DNA from: Catenulispora acidiphila DSM 44928 | GTDB taxonomy: Bacteria > Actinomycetota > Actinomycetes > Streptomycetales > Catenulisporaceae | Length of the DNA: 64,000 nucleotides | NCBI RefSeq assembly: GCF_000024025.1 | Contig: NC_013131.1 | Coordinates: 5,518,001-5,582,000, forward strand | Reading direction: 5' to 3' | Part shown: piece after piece, positions 46,791-57,067 of the stretch | Layout of the letters: each line of letters begins with the position of its first letter | Position numbering within the stretch: the first letter of the stretch is position 1 | Notes under the pieces: model-generated | What the model was told of the DNA's origin: nothing | The model's input: the letters and a program-made list of their open reading frames with translations, nothing else | Database searches by the model: none | Program-made: the position numbers and the translations under genes

Positions 46791-46802
46791 GTTAGCGCTA
46801 AC
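46791..46802 (-). promoter_or_regulatory. LacI-type operator GTTAGCGCTAAC (copy 2), GH3 promoter
   Basis: A perfect palindrome 122 bases before GH3. On the minus strand TTGACA (46838-46833), a 16-nt spacer and CAGGAT (46816-46811) form a plausible promoter, placing the operator at the expected transcription start. Confidence 0.75.
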
Positions 46803-46928
46803 AGGAAGGGATCCTGGCACTCTCGGAGAGCTTGTCAAGGTTCTCCCTCGGCGAAGGTCCCGCCAGATGGGGGTGTCAGTAACTTTCACGGCCGCCCTCG
46901 GGATCCGCAGGCCCTCCGCGCGAGGGGA

Positions 46929-48507
<1,579 letters not shown>

Positions 48508-48520
48508 CCGGCCCGCCCCC

Positions 48521-48560
48521 GCCGTCTCCGGTCGCCAATGGGTAGGCGACCGGAGACGGC
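48521..48560. terminator. 16-bp hairpin terminator after GH62
   Basis: GCCGTCTCCGGTCGCC pairs perfectly with GGCGACCGGAGACGGC around an 8-nt loop, 13 bases past the GH62 stop. It separates the polysaccharide block from the aromatic block. Confidence 0.9.
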
Positions 48561-48708
48561 CCATTGTCGTGGGAGCAGATCTTCGTCCTCTGATGCCGTC
48601 CCGGCTGTGGCGCCGCCTACAAACGTCTTGATCCTCGCGCGAAAAGAGAGCACGGTGGACCCGCGGGGTGAGCTATTTCCTGTCAGCACCACTAGGAGAC
48701 AGAAGCAC

Positions 48709-50172
48709 ATGCCACTTCTCGAGGGCGTCGACTGGCACGGCAACATCTTCCTGTCCGGCAAGTGGGTGCGCGGCGGCGGTGGCGACTACGCCGTGGTCGA
48801 ACCCGCCACCGGCGCGGAGCTCGGCCGGATGGGACGGGCCGGCGTCGAGGACGTCGCGCGGGCCGCGCACGCCGCGGCGCAAGCTCAGCGCGAGTGGGCC
48901 GCGCTCCCCCACCCGGCGCGCGCGGCGGTGCTGCGCCGAGCCGGCGACCTGTGGCAGGAGCACGCCGAGGAGATCTCCTGGTGGAATGTGCGCGAGGTCG
49001 GCGCCGTGCCCGGTATGGCAGCCTTCTCCCTGCACGTCGCGGCCGAAGAGTGCTACGAAGCCGCGAGCCTGCCCAGCCGTCCGCTGGGCGAAGTCCTCGC
49101 CTCGGAGCAGCCCCGGCTGTCGATGGCGCGGCGGGTGCCCGCGGGGGTGGTCGGCGTCATCTCGCCGTTCAACGTCCCGATCATCCTCGGCATCCGGTCG
49201 GTGGCGCCCGCGCTGGCACTGGGCAACGCGGTCCTGCTCAAGCCGGACCCGCGCACCGCTGTCACCGGCGGCGCGCTCATGGTGCGGATCTTCGAGGAGG
49301 CCGGGCTTCCGGCCGACGTCCTGCAGCTGCTCCCCGGCGGCGCCGACGTCGGCGAAGCCCTGATCACCGATCCGCGGGTCCGCGTCGTGTCCTTCACCGG
49401 GTCCACGGCCGTCGGCCGCCGCGTCGGGGAGCTCGCCGGCCGGCATCTCAAGCGGGCCCACCTCGAACTCGGCGGGAACTCGGCGCTGCTGGTGCTCGAG
49501 GACGCCGACGTGCAGGAGGCCGTCAACCTGGCCGCCTGGGGCTCCTTCTTCCACCAGGGCCAGATCTGCATGACCACCGGCCGCCACCTGGTCGCCGAGT
49601 CCGTCCACGACGCCTTCGTCGAAGCCCTCGCGGCGAAGGCCGCCGCGCTCCCGGTGGGCGATCCGGCGACCGGACAGGTGGCGCTGGGCCCGGTCATCGA
49701 CGCCGGGCAGCGCGACAGGATCCACGGCATGGTCACCGCGACCGTGGAGGCCGGCGCCGCGCTGGCGGCCGGCGGGACCTACGAGGACCTCTTCTACCGG
49801 CCGACGGTCCTGGCCGACGTCCCGATCGGCGCGCCGGCGTTCGCCGAGGAGGTGTTCGGTCCGGTCGCACCGGTCACCAGGGTCGGGTCGGTCGAGGAGG
49901 CGATCGCCGTGGCGAACGCCGGCGAATACGGGCTCTCACTCGGCATCGTGACCAGGGATGTGATGCGCGGGCTGGAGATCGCCGAGAAGATCCCCACCGG
50001 CATCGTCCACATCAACGACCAGACGGTCAACGACGAGGCCAACGCACCGTTCGGCGGGGTTCGCGGCTCGGGCACCGGCGCGCGCTTCGGCGGCGCGCAG
50101 GCCAACATCGAGGCCTTCACCGAGACGCGCTGGATCACGATGCGCGGCCAGGCGCCCGCTTATCCCTTCTGA
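48709..50172 (+). CDS. Aromatic aldehyde dehydrogenase (benzaldehyde/vanillin type)
   Basis: A 487-residue NAD(P)-dependent aldehyde dehydrogenase. Cofactor motif FTGSTAVGRR near 230, general base E in HLELGGNSALLV near 253, catalytic Cys in QGQICMTTGR near 287, and EEVFGPVAPV near 385. The MTT after the cysteine, the ISPFNVPIILGIRSVAPALA stretch and the short N-terminus resemble benzaldehyde and vanillin dehydrogenases. It would oxidise benzaldehyde-, 4-hydroxybenzaldehyde- or vanillin-like aldehydes to acids for PobA or VanAB. ATG 48709 follows TAGGAGA. Its end overlaps pobA tail to tail by 13 bases. Confidence 0.88.
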   Translation: MPLLEGVDWHGNIFLSGKWVRGGGGDYAVVEPATGAELGRMGRAGVEDVARAAHAAAQAQREWAALPHPARAAVLRRAGDLWQEHAEEISWWNVREVGAVPGMAAFSLHVAAEECYEAASLPSRPLGEVLASEQPRLSMARRVPAGVVGVISPFNVPIILGIRSVAPALALGNAVLLKPDPRTAVTGGALMVRIFEEAGLPADVLQLLPGGADVGEALITDPRVRVVSFTGSTAVGRRVGELAGRHLKRAHLELGGNSALLVLEDADVQEAVNLAAWGSFFHQGQICMTTGRHLVAESVHDAFVEALAAKAAALPVGDPATGQVALGPVIDAGQRDRIHGMVTATVEAGAALAAGGTYEDLFYRPTVLADVPIGAPAFAEEVFGPVAPVTRVGSVEEAIAVANAGEYGLSLGIVTRDVMRGLEIAEKIPTGIVHINDQTVNDEANAPFGGVRGSGTGARFGGAQANIEAFTETRWITMRGQAPAYPF

Positions 50173-51383
50173 GGCGCTCGCTCTCCTGCGATGGGGATGC
50201 CGACGTAGTTCTGCGCCAGCTCGGCGGCGGCGTGCGGGGACGCCGCGATCCGCGCGAGCTGCGAGAGCTGGAGCCTGGTGTCGAACGCGGACTGGTCCGG
50301 GTCGACGTGCAGGGTCGTGGTCATGAAGTACGAGAAGTGCTCCGCGCGCCACACCCGCTCCAGACAGGTGTCGGAGTAGGCGTCGAGGAGCTCGGCGGAG
50401 CCCGTCTCCTTCCAGTGCGCGAGCGCGCGGGCCAGGATGATGACGTCCCCGGTGGCGAGGTTGAGGCCCTTGGCGCCGGTCGGGGGGACGATGTGGGCGG
50501 TGTCGCCGGCGAGCAGGACTCGGCCGTGGCGCATGGGTTCGGTGACGTGGCTGCGCATCGGCAGCACCGACTTGGCGGTGATCGGGCCGCGCGTCAGCTT
50601 CCAGCCGGGATCGGCCCGGGTGGCGAAGCGGCGGTCGAGCTCGTCCCAGATCCGGTCGTCGGACCAGGCGGCCGGGTCGGTGCCGTTGGGCACTTGCAGA
50701 TACAGGCGGCTGACGGTGTCCGAGCGCATCGAGGCCAGGGCGAAACCGCGGTCGGAGTGCGCGTAGATGAGCTCGTCGTAGACCGGGGGCGCGTCGGCGA
50801 GGATGCCCAGCCATGAGTAGGGATAGGTGCGTTCGTAGGTGTGGCGCAGGTCCGCGGGGACGGCGTCCTTGGTGACCCCGTGGAAGCCGTCGCAGCCGAC
50901 GGCCCAGTCGCAGGTGAGGGTCTGCTCGCGACCGTCGCGGCGGTACCGGACGGCGATGCGGTCGTCGTCGGCGGTTCCGACGGCTCCGACGGCTCCGACG
51001 CTGCTCACACCGGCCTCGAAGAGCAACGGCCCGCCATGCGCCAGGTGCAGCGCTATCAGGTCCTTGACCATCTCGGTCTGCGCGTAGACCATGACGCCGC
51101 GCCCGCCGGCCAGGACGGCGAAGTCGATGCGCTGCGACCGGCCGGCGAAGCGGAGCTCGATGCCGTGGTGGACGATGCCCTCGCGGTCCATCCGCTCCCC
51201 CGCGCCGGCCGCGCGCAGGGCGTCGACGGTGACCTGTTCCAGGATTCCGGCGCGTTGGCGCTGTTCGACGTATTCACGGTCGCGGGCTTCCAGAACCACG
51301 GAGTCGACGCCCGCCTGGTGGAGCAGGCGGGCCAGGAGCAGCCCGGCGGGACCGGCGCCGATGATGCCGACGGTGGTGTGCAT
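50160..51383 (-). CDS. pobA: 4-hydroxybenzoate 3-monooxygenase
   Basis: A 407-residue FAD monooxygenase converting 4-hydroxybenzoate, NADPH and O2 to protocatechuate. FAD motifs are GIIGAGPAGLLLARLLHQAG at the N-terminus, CDGFHGVTK near 176 and VLLAGDTAHIVPPTGAKGLN near 290. EQRQRAGILEQ is a PobA hallmark. The start codon overlaps the stop of the pcaDC fusion (TGATG), so it is the last gene of the pca operon. It feeds protocatechuate to PcaGH upstream in the operon. Confidence 0.94.
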   Translation of the reverse strand: MHTTVGIIGAGPAGLLLARLLHQAGVDSVVLEARDREYVEQRQRAGILEQVTVDALRAAGAGERMDREGIVHHGIELRFAGRSQRIDFAVLAGGRGVMVYAQTEMVKDLIALHLAHGGPLLFEAGVSSVGAVGAVGTADDDRIAVRYRRDGREQTLTCDWAVGCDGFHGVTKDAVPADLRHTYERTYPYSWLGILADAPPVYDELIYAHSDRGFALASMRSDTVSRLYLQVPNGTDPAAWSDDRIWDELDRRFATRADPGWKLTRGPITAKSVLPMRSHVTEPMRHGRVLLAGDTAHIVPPTGAKGLNLATGDVIILARALAHWKETGSAELLDAYSDTCLERVWRAEHFSYFMTTTLHVDPDQSAFDTRLQLSQLARIAASPHAAAELAQNYVGIPIAGERAPQKG

Positions 51384-52576
51384 CAGTGGTCGTCCTTGTG
51401 GTCGGTGGTCTCGTCGGCGGTGGTCTCGTCGCTGGTGGCCTCGTCGAGGACTCTGCGGGCGATGGCGAACGCGGCGTTGGCGGCCGGGACGCCGCAGTAG
51501 ACGGCTGTCTGCAGCAGCACCTCGCCGATCTCCTCGGGAGTCAGGCCGTTGCGGACGGCGGCGCGGACGTGCAGCGCGAGCTCCTCGTGGTGACCCCCGG
51601 CCACCAGCGCGGTGAGAGTGACGCAGCTGCGGGTGCGGCGGTCCAGGCCGGGGCGGGTCCAGATCTCGCCCCAGGCGTAGCGGGTGATGAAGTCCTGGAA
51701 ACCGGCGGTGAGCGGCGTGGCGGCGGCGAGCGCGCGGTCGACGTGGGCGTCGCCGAGGACGGCCCGGCGCATGGCGGTGCCCGCCGCGTGACGCTCGGCG
51801 TCATCCGACGGCGCGGCGCCGAAATGTGCGCGCAGGGCGTCCAGGACGGGCCGCGGGCGTTCGACCGGCGCGAGATGGCCCGCACCCGGGATCTCGAGAA
51901 GTCCCGCTCCGGCGATGCCGTCGGCCAGCTCCCGCGAGTGCGGCGGCGGGGTGGCGGTGTCCTCGCGTCCGGCGATGACGAGCGTGGGCGCGGTGATCCG
52001 GTCCAGCTCGCCGCGAAGGTCGCAGTCGGCAAGGGCTTCGCAGCACGCGGCATAGGCGACCGGGTCGGCGGCACGCTGGTCGGAGATCAGCTTCTCCAGG
52101 GCCTCGCCGCCGGGGAAGTCCGACGTGAACCAGCGGGCCGGCGCGGATGCGGCCAGGAATTCCGTGCCTTCGCGACGGACCCGCGCGGCACGCTCAAGCC
52201 AGGCCTGCGGCTCGCCGAAGTGAGCGGAGGAACAGACCAGTGCCAGGGAGGTGATCCGGTCGGGATGGCGGACGGCAAGATGGGCGCCCACCGCTCCGCC
52301 GATGGAGATTCCCGCGTAGGCGAAGCGCTCCAACCCCAGGTGGTCGGCCAGGGCCAGGACCAGGTCGGCCAGTTCGGCGACGGTCGCCCGCTCGCCGACG
52401 AGGGTGGCCGCGGAGCCGCCGTGTCCCGGCAGGTCCCAGCGGATCACCCGGTGGTCTCGGGCCAGGGCTTTGACGTGCCCGTCCCATACGGCCAGCGAGG
52501 TTCCCAGGGACGGCGCCAACAGCAGCGGCGGCGCGTCTGACGGACCCTCGATCACGAAGTGCGGCACAAGACTCAT
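51383..52576 (-). CDS. pcaL: 3-oxoadipate enol-lactonase / 4-carboxymuconolactone decarboxylase fusion
   Basis: A 397-residue bifunctional enzyme. Residues about 1-260 are an alpha/beta hydrolase (RWDLPGHGGS, nucleophile S in YAGISIGGAVG near 98, D in VIAGREDTATP, H in PGAGHLAPVE): the PcaD lactonase. Residues about 270-385 are PcaC (MRRAVLGDAHVDRALAAATP, RTRSCVTLTALVAGGHHEEL, LLQTAVYCGVPAANAAF). The PcaD-PcaC fusion is the actinobacterial norm and is usually named PcaL. The Thr/Asp/Glu-rich C-terminus (ATSDETTADETTDHKDDH) is extra. The stop overlaps the pobA start. Confidence 0.94.
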   Translation of the reverse strand: MSLVPHFVIEGPSDAPPLLLAPSLGTSLAVWDGHVKALARDHRVIRWDLPGHGGSAATLVGERATVAELADLVLALADHLGLERFAYAGISIGGAVGAHLAVRHPDRITSLALVCSSAHFGEPQAWLERAARVRREGTEFLAASAPARWFTSDFPGGEALEKLISDQRAADPVAYAACCEALADCDLRGELDRITAPTLVIAGREDTATPPPHSRELADGIAGAGLLEIPGAGHLAPVERPRPVLDALRAHFGAAPSDDAERHAAGTAMRRAVLGDAHVDRALAAATPLTAGFQDFITRYAWGEIWTRPGLDRRTRSCVTLTALVAGGHHEELALHVRAAVRNGLTPEEIGEVLLQTAVYCGVPAANAAFAIARRVLDEATSDETTADETTDHKDDH

Positions 52577-54279
52577 GGGCAGTTCTTTCGTGGCGGCGTC
52601 GGCGGCGGCATGCGACGCAGGGCCCGGTCCACGAGCGCCTCGGCCGCGCCGAGGTAGTCGGCGGGATCGGTGAGCCTCCGCAGTCGGTCCCGGCTGATCA
52701 GGCCTTTGAGTTCCGGGGCATCCGCCAGAACGTCCTCCAGGCTCGTGCCAAGGCTGCCGACCCGATCCGCGGCATCGGCGAGCAGCTGCTTGGCCGGACC
52801 CCGGCCGAGGACCCCGCTCACCTCGGCGGCCAGCCGCTCGCTGACGACCAGCCCCCGAGTGCGATGCAGGTTGTCGAGCATCCGGTCGGGGAGGACGCGC
52901 AAACCGGCGACGAGTCCAGCAGCGGCCTCCGCAGCGCCACCGGCAAGCCGCAGAAGTTCCCGCAGCGGCTGCCACTCGGCGTGCCAGGCTCCAGCCGGCC
53001 GCTCGTCCTCAGCAACAAGCGCACCGAACAGCACCGCAGCCAACGCCGGCGCTTGGCGAGCAGCAGCGGCAATCAGCGTCGCGCGCACCGGATTCGCCTT
53101 GTGCGGCATGGCCGAGGAACCACCCGCAGCCCCCTCGGCAACCTCACCGACCTCAGTCCGCGACAACACCAGCACATCAGCAGCGACCTTCGCCATAGCG
53201 CCGACGGCGAAGGCCAGAGCACCGCCGAGGTCAGCAACGGGAGTCCGCAGCACATGCCAGGGCAGCTCCGGCACGGCCAGCCCAAGCTCCCGGGCGAACG
53301 CTCCGGGAAGATCGATCGCGCTGCCCGGCGTCGGCGAACGTCGCGGTGAATCCTCGGGATGATCGATCGTGCTGCCCGGCGACGGCGTCAGCTGGGACAT
53401 GGAAAGCCGCGAGCGTCCCGGAGAGTTCTCGGGATAGTCGATCGCGCTACCTGGCGGCGGCGTCGGCGCGGACATCGGAAGCGGCGAGGCTCCCGGTAAA
53501 TCCTCGGGCTGAGCGATCACGCTGCTTTGCGACGGCGTCAGCTGGGACGCGGAAAGCGGCAAGGCTCCCGGAGAGTCTTCGGGATGGGCGATCGTGGTGC
53601 CTGGCGGCGTCGACCCGGACCCTGGAAGGGGCGAGCGTCGCGAAAAGTCTTCGGGATGGTCGATCGCATCAGCCCGCACCTCGAACGCCGCGAGCGTTCC
53701 GGCCGCGCCGCCGAGTTGGGCCGGCAGGTGCAGGGTGGCCAGGCGGTCCATGCTGTCCAGGATGAGGGTTCGCCAGCCGGCGGCTTTGAGGCCGAATGTG
53801 GTCGGGACTGCGTGCTGGGTGAGTGTGCGGCCGGGCATCGGTGTGTTCTGGTGTGCGGCGGCCAGGGTTGCCAAGGTGTCCGCGGTGCGGCGGAGGTCGT
53901 CCTGCACCGTCGCGATGGCGCGTGCGGCGATCAGCATCATCGCCGTGTCGAGGATGTCCTGGCTGGTCGCGCCGTGGTGGACGAACGGGGCAGCGGCGGC
54001 GGGGACGGCGGCTGTCAGATCGGCGGCCAGCGGGATGACCGGGTTGCCGCCGGTGCGCGCTCGTAGTGCGATGTCGCGGAGGTCGAAGTTCTCGGCGCGC
54101 GCCGCCGCGGTGATGGCGGCCGCGGCCGCGTCGGGTGCCTGGCCGAGTGCTGCCTGGGCGCGGGTCAGAGCGGCTTCGGCGTCGAGCATTGCTTGCAGGA
54201 AGGCGGGGTCGCCGGTGGCTTCTTCGACCGTTGTGCCGGCCCAGACCGGTGCGAGCAGGCCGACGTCAGCGGAAGTCAA
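52573..54279 (-). CDS. pcaB: 3-carboxy-cis,cis-muconate cycloisomerase with a tandem-repeat insertion
   Basis: A 568-residue fumarase/aspartase-superfamily enzyme turning 3-carboxymuconate into carboxymuconolactone. GGNPVIPL, VHHGATSQDILDTA and the signature SSAMPHKANPV are present. Between about residues 208 and 323 a Pro/Ser-rich array of about 25-residue repeats (75-bp DNA units, 53312-53659) interrupts the helical domain; without it the length (about 452) is normal for the family, and the frame is open throughout. The start is taken as TTG 54279, with AAGGAGA upstream, overlapping the pcaG end by 14 bases; an ATG at 54330 deeper in pcaG is the alternative. The stop overlaps pcaL by four bases. 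Confidence 0.92.
   Translation of the reverse strand: MTSADVGLLAPVWAGTTVEEATGDPAFLQAMLDAEAALTRAQAALGQAPDAAAAAITAAARAENFDLRDIALRARTGGNPVIPLAADLTAAVPAAAAPFVHHGATSQDILDTAMMLIAARAIATVQDDLRRTADTLATLAAAHQNTPMPGRTLTQHAVPTTFGLKAAGWRTLILDSMDRLATLHLPAQLGGAAGTLAAFEVRADAIDHPEDFSRRSPLPGSGSTPPGTTIAHPEDSPGALPLSASQLTPSQSSVIAQPEDLPGASPLPMSAPTPPPGSAIDYPENSPGRSRLSMSQLTPSPGSTIDHPEDSPRRSPTPGSAIDLPGAFARELGLAVPELPWHVLRTPVADLGGALAFAVGAMAKVAADVLVLSRTEVGEVAEGAAGGSSAMPHKANPVRATLIAAAARQAPALAAVLFGALVAEDERPAGAWHAEWQPLRELLRLAGGAAEAAAGLVAGLRVLPDRMLDNLHRTRGLVVSERLAAEVSGVLGRGPAKQLLADAADRVGSLGTSLEDVLADAPELKGLISRDRLRRLTDPADYLGAAEALVDRALRRMPPPTPPRKNCP
53312..53659 (-). repeat. 75-bp tandem repeats inside pcaB
   Basis: Units start at 53312 (51 bp, shortened), 53363, 53438, 53513 (75 bp each) and 53588 (72 bp). 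Each encodes a variant of IDHPEDSPG...LTPSPGS. All unit lengths are multiples of three, so the reading frame is preserved. Confidence 0.92.
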
Positions 54280-54790
54280 GGAACACCGTCTCCTTCTCCC
54301 CTTGCAGGTGGATGTCGAAGCGGTACACATGCTCGGCCGTCGGCTCGGCTATCAGGGTGCTGCGCCGGTCCGACTCCAGCGCTGCCAGTAGCGCGTCGCT
54401 GTCGAGATCGGCGTCGGGCAGGTAGACGCGGGTGAACAGATGGTGCAGCAGTCCTCGGGCGAAGACGCAGACCGACAGGTAGGGCACTCCGCCGGGCGGC
54501 AGGGTGCGAAGGACGTAGCGGCCGTCGGGACCGGTGCTGACGCGTCCGAAGCCGGTGAAGGTCAGGCCGTCGCGCCGCAGTGATCCGGGAGCGCCGGCCC
54601 GCGAGCCGTCCGGAGCCGGCTGCCAGATCTCCAGCAGGGCGTCGGGGACGGGCTCGCCGGCGCCGTCGCGGACGTGGCCGTGGACGGTGAGGGCGCCGTC
54701 GTGGCCGGCCGGGGCGATCTGGCCGCCTTGCGGGAACGGCAGCGCGTAGCCGTAGAAGGGCCCGACGGTCTGGGACGGGGTGGGGTGCAT
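54266..54790 (-). CDS. pcaG: Protocatechuate 3,4-dioxygenase alpha subunit
   Basis: A 174-residue intradiol dioxygenase alpha chain (QTVGPFYGYALPF, VPDALLEIWQPAPDG, FGRVSTGPDGRYVLRTLPPG). It has the fold but not the full iron ligand set, which lies on the beta chain; together (alphaFe-beta)n cleaves protocatechuate to 3-carboxymuconate. ATG 54790 overlaps the pcaH stop (TGATG), so a longer frame to 54862 is rejected. Confidence 0.93.
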   Translation of the reverse strand: MHPTPSQTVGPFYGYALPFPQGGQIAPAGHDGALTVHGHVRDGAGEPVPDALLEIWQPAPDGSRAGAPGSLRRDGLTFTGFGRVSTGPDGRYVLRTLPPGGVPYLSVCVFARGLLHHLFTRVYLPDADLDSDALLAALESDRRSTLIAEPTAEHVYRFDIHLQGEKETVFLDFR

Positions 54791-55566
54791 CAGCGTCCTT
54801 CTTCGGTCCAGGTGGCGGCGGGACCGTCGAGCACGATGTCCCAGCGGTAGCCGAGCGACCATTCGGCGGCGGACAGCTCGTGCTCGTAGGCGGCGACCAG
54901 CCGGTTCCGGGCGGCGGCGTCGGTGACGGACTGCAGGATGGGGTCGTAGGGGAAGAGCGGGTCGCCGGGGAAGTACATCTGCGTGATCAGGCGCTGGGCG
55001 AACGCCGTGCCGAACAGCGAGAAGTGGATGTGCGCGGGCCGCCAGGCGTTGGTGTGGTTGCGCCAGGGATAGGCGCCGGGCTTGATCGTGGTGAACCGGT
55101 AGCCGCCCTCGCCGTCGGTCAGGCAGCGGCCCACGCCGGTGAAGTTGGCATCGAGCGGCGCCGGGTGCTGATCGCGCTGGTGCAGGTAGCGGCCGGAGGC
55201 GTTGGCCTGCCAGATCTCGACGAGCTGCCCCCGCACGGGGCGGCCGTCGCGGTCCAGGATCCGGCCGGTCACGGTGATCCGCTCGCCGAGCGGTTCGCCC
55301 AGGTGCTGCCGGGTCAGGTCGGCGTCGAGTTCGGTGACGTCGCTGACGCCGAACACCGGGCCGGACAGCTCGACCGCCTCGGGATCCCGGACGGTCACCA
55401 GCGGCTGCTTGGGGTGGCGCAACAGGCTGCTGCGATAGGGCGCGTAGTCGCGCGCCGGGTGGTGGCGCAGCCGCTCGGTGTCCGCGGCTGCGGTCGCATC
55501 CGCAGCCGCAGCCGCCTCGGCCCGCTCGGCGATCTCACGAGAGATGTCCTGCTGTGACAGTGCCAT
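54790..55566 (-). CDS. pcaH: Protocatechuate 3,4-dioxygenase beta subunit
   Basis: A 258-residue catalytic chain. Fe(III) ligands are recognisable as Y in SGRYLHQRD, Y in GAYPWRNH, and the two histidines of RPAHIHFSLFG. The MYFPGDPLFPYDPIL segment is also typical. The Ala-rich N-terminal stretch is variable. The ATG is at 55566; the frame continuing to 55740 runs into pcaJ and is rejected. It lies eight bases after pcaJ in the operon pcaI-J-H-G-B-L-pobA. Confidence 0.94.
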   Translation of the reverse strand: MALSQQDISREIAERAEAAAAADATAAADTERLRHHPARDYAPYRSSLLRHPKQPLVTVRDPEAVELSGPVFGVSDVTELDADLTRQHLGEPLGERITVTGRILDRDGRPVRGQLVEIWQANASGRYLHQRDQHPAPLDANFTGVGRCLTDGEGGYRFTTIKPGAYPWRNHTNAWRPAHIHFSLFGTAFAQRLITQMYFPGDPLFPYDPILQSVTDAAARNRLVAAYEHELSAAEWSLGYRWDIVLDGPAATWTEEGR

Positions 55567-55574
55567 ACAGTTCC

Positions 55575-56210
55575 CTACCTTTCCCACCGGACCGGAGCCG
55601 CCGTGCGGCGCGCGACCTCCTCGGCGGTGACGCCGGGTGCGGTCTGGACCAGGGCGAGGCCGTCGCCGGTGACGTCCAGGACGCCGAGGTCGGTGATGAC
55701 GCGGTGCACGCAGCGCCGCCCGGTGAGCGGAAGCGTGCACTCGGCCACGATCTTCGGCGAGCCGTCCTTGGCGGTGTGCTCCATCAGCACGATGACCCTG
55801 CGGGCACCGTGGATCAGATCCATCGCGCCGCCCATGCCCTTGACCGTCTTGCCCGGGATCATCCAGTTGGCCAGGTCGCCTCGGGCGGAGACCTGCATGG
55901 CGCCGAGGATCGCCGTGTCGATGTGCCCGCCGCGGATCATCCCGAAGGACAGCGCGGAGTCGAAGAAGGCCGCTCCCGGCATGACGGTCACGGTTTCCTT
56001 GCCTGCGTTGATCAGGTCGGGGTCGACCTGCGCCTCGACCGGATACGGGCCGACCCCCAGCAGCCCGTTCTCGGAGTGCAGGACGACGTCCACCCCGGCG
56101 GGGAGGAAGCCGGGCACCAGCGTCGGCAATCCGATGCCGAGGTTGACGTAGGAACCGTCGGTCAGCTCCGCCGCCGCCCGCGCCGCCATCTCCTGTCTGG
56201 TCCAGCTCAC
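55575..56210 (-). CDS. pcaJ: 3-oxoadipate CoA-transferase subunit B
   Basis: A 211-residue beta subunit. [15 protein letters not shown] opens the fold and the active-site glutamate is in [14 protein letters not shown] near residue 51. With PcaI it moves CoA from succinyl-CoA to 3-oxoadipate. The start overlaps the pcaI stop by four bases (ATGA). Confidence 0.93.
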   Translation of the reverse strand: MSWTRQEMAARAAAELTDGSYVNLGIGLPTLVPGFLPAGVDVVLHSENGLLGVGPYPVEAQVDPDLINAGKETVTVMPGAAFFDSALSFGMIRGGHIDTAILGAMQVSARGDLANWMIPGKTVKGMGGAMDLIHGARRVIVLMEHTAKDGSPKIVAECTLPLTGRRCVHRVITDLGVLDVTGDGLALVQTAPGVTAEEVARRTAAPVRWER

Positions 56211-56965
56211 GCCGAACGCACCGTCCTCTTCTCGATCGGCTTGTCAGCAGCCTGCTGCGCGGTCAGCGCGACCACGCGCTGCACGAACACCCCGGGCAGG
56301 TGGACCGCGTCCGGGTCGAGCTCGCCGGGCTCGACCAGCTCCTCGACCTCGGCGATGGTGATCCGGCCGGCCATGGCGGCCGGCGGGTTGAAGTTCCGTG
56401 CGGCCTTGGCGAAGACCAGGTTCCCGTGGCGGTCGCCGCGCGCCGCGCGCACGAGCGCGAAATCGGTGGTGATGCCGTGCTCCAGCACGTATTCGCGTCC
56501 GTCGAACGTGCGGACTTCCTTGGGCGGTGCCGCCACCGCGACGCCTCCGTCCGGCGTGTGCCGCCACGGCAACCCGCCTTCGGCGACCGGGGTGCCGACG
56601 CCGGCCGGGGTGAAGAACGCCGGGATGCCGCAGCCGCCGGCCCGCAGCCGCTCAGCCAGCGTCCCCTGCGGGATCAGCTCCAGTTCCAGTTCGCCGGCCA
56701 GGTATTGCCGGGCGAACTCCTTGTTGTCGCCCACATATGAGCCGGTGACCCGCGCGATCCGCCCGGCCGCGAGCAGGACGCCGAGGCCGCCGCCGTCCAC
56801 CCCGCAGTTGTTGGACACGACGCTCAACCCCGTGGCGCCCTGCCGGAACAGCGCCTGGATCAGGGTGCCGGGTACGCCGCTCAGCCCGAAACCGCCGACG
56901 GCCAGGGATGCGCCGTCGCCTATGTCGGCGACGGCTTCCGCGGCCGAGCGCACCACCTTGTCCAT
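56207..56965 (-). CDS. pcaI: 3-oxoadipate CoA-transferase subunit A
   Basis: A 252-residue alpha subunit with the glycine loop [18 protein letters not shown] and the [15 protein letters not shown] motif. It is the first gene of the pca operon; the promoter must lie in the 102-bp gap shared with the divergent IclR regulator, which holds the GTTCGC-TCA-GTGAAC repeat. Confidence 0.93.
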   Translation of the reverse strand: MDKVVRSAAEAVADIGDGASLAVGGFGLSGVPGTLIQALFRQGATGLSVVSNNCGVDGGGLGVLLAAGRIARVTGSYVGDNKEFARQYLAGELELELIPQGTLAERLRAGGCGIPAFFTPAGVGTPVAEGGLPWRHTPDGGVAVAAPPKEVRTFDGREYVLEHGITTDFALVRAARGDRHGNLVFAKAARNFNPPAAMAGRITIAEVEELVEPGELDPDAVHLPGVFVQRVVALTAQQAADKPIEKRTVRSA

Positions 56966-56983
56966 ACGCAGCCTTCCGCGCTT

Positions 56984-56998
56984 GTTCGCTCAGTGAAC
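56984..56998. promoter_or_regulatory. Inverted repeat GTTCGC-TCA-GTGAAC, candidate IclR operator
   Basis: A 6-3-6 inverted repeat with one mismatch, 18 bases before pcaI and 69 before the divergent double-IclR gene. Its form matches the palindromes bound by PcaR/PcaU-type IclR proteins. Confidence 0.6.
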
Positions 56999-57067
56999 TT
57001 TCCTTCATAATCTGAGGTGCGGTGAGTTTGCATCGCGGGACCGCGCGTGTCAACGCTGGGAGGACGT

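Noticed and set aside
52573-54279. pcaB as a frameshifted pseudogene
   Set aside because: The apparent disruption is an in-frame repeat array; motifs before and after it are intact and the frame stays open to a stop overlapping pcaL.
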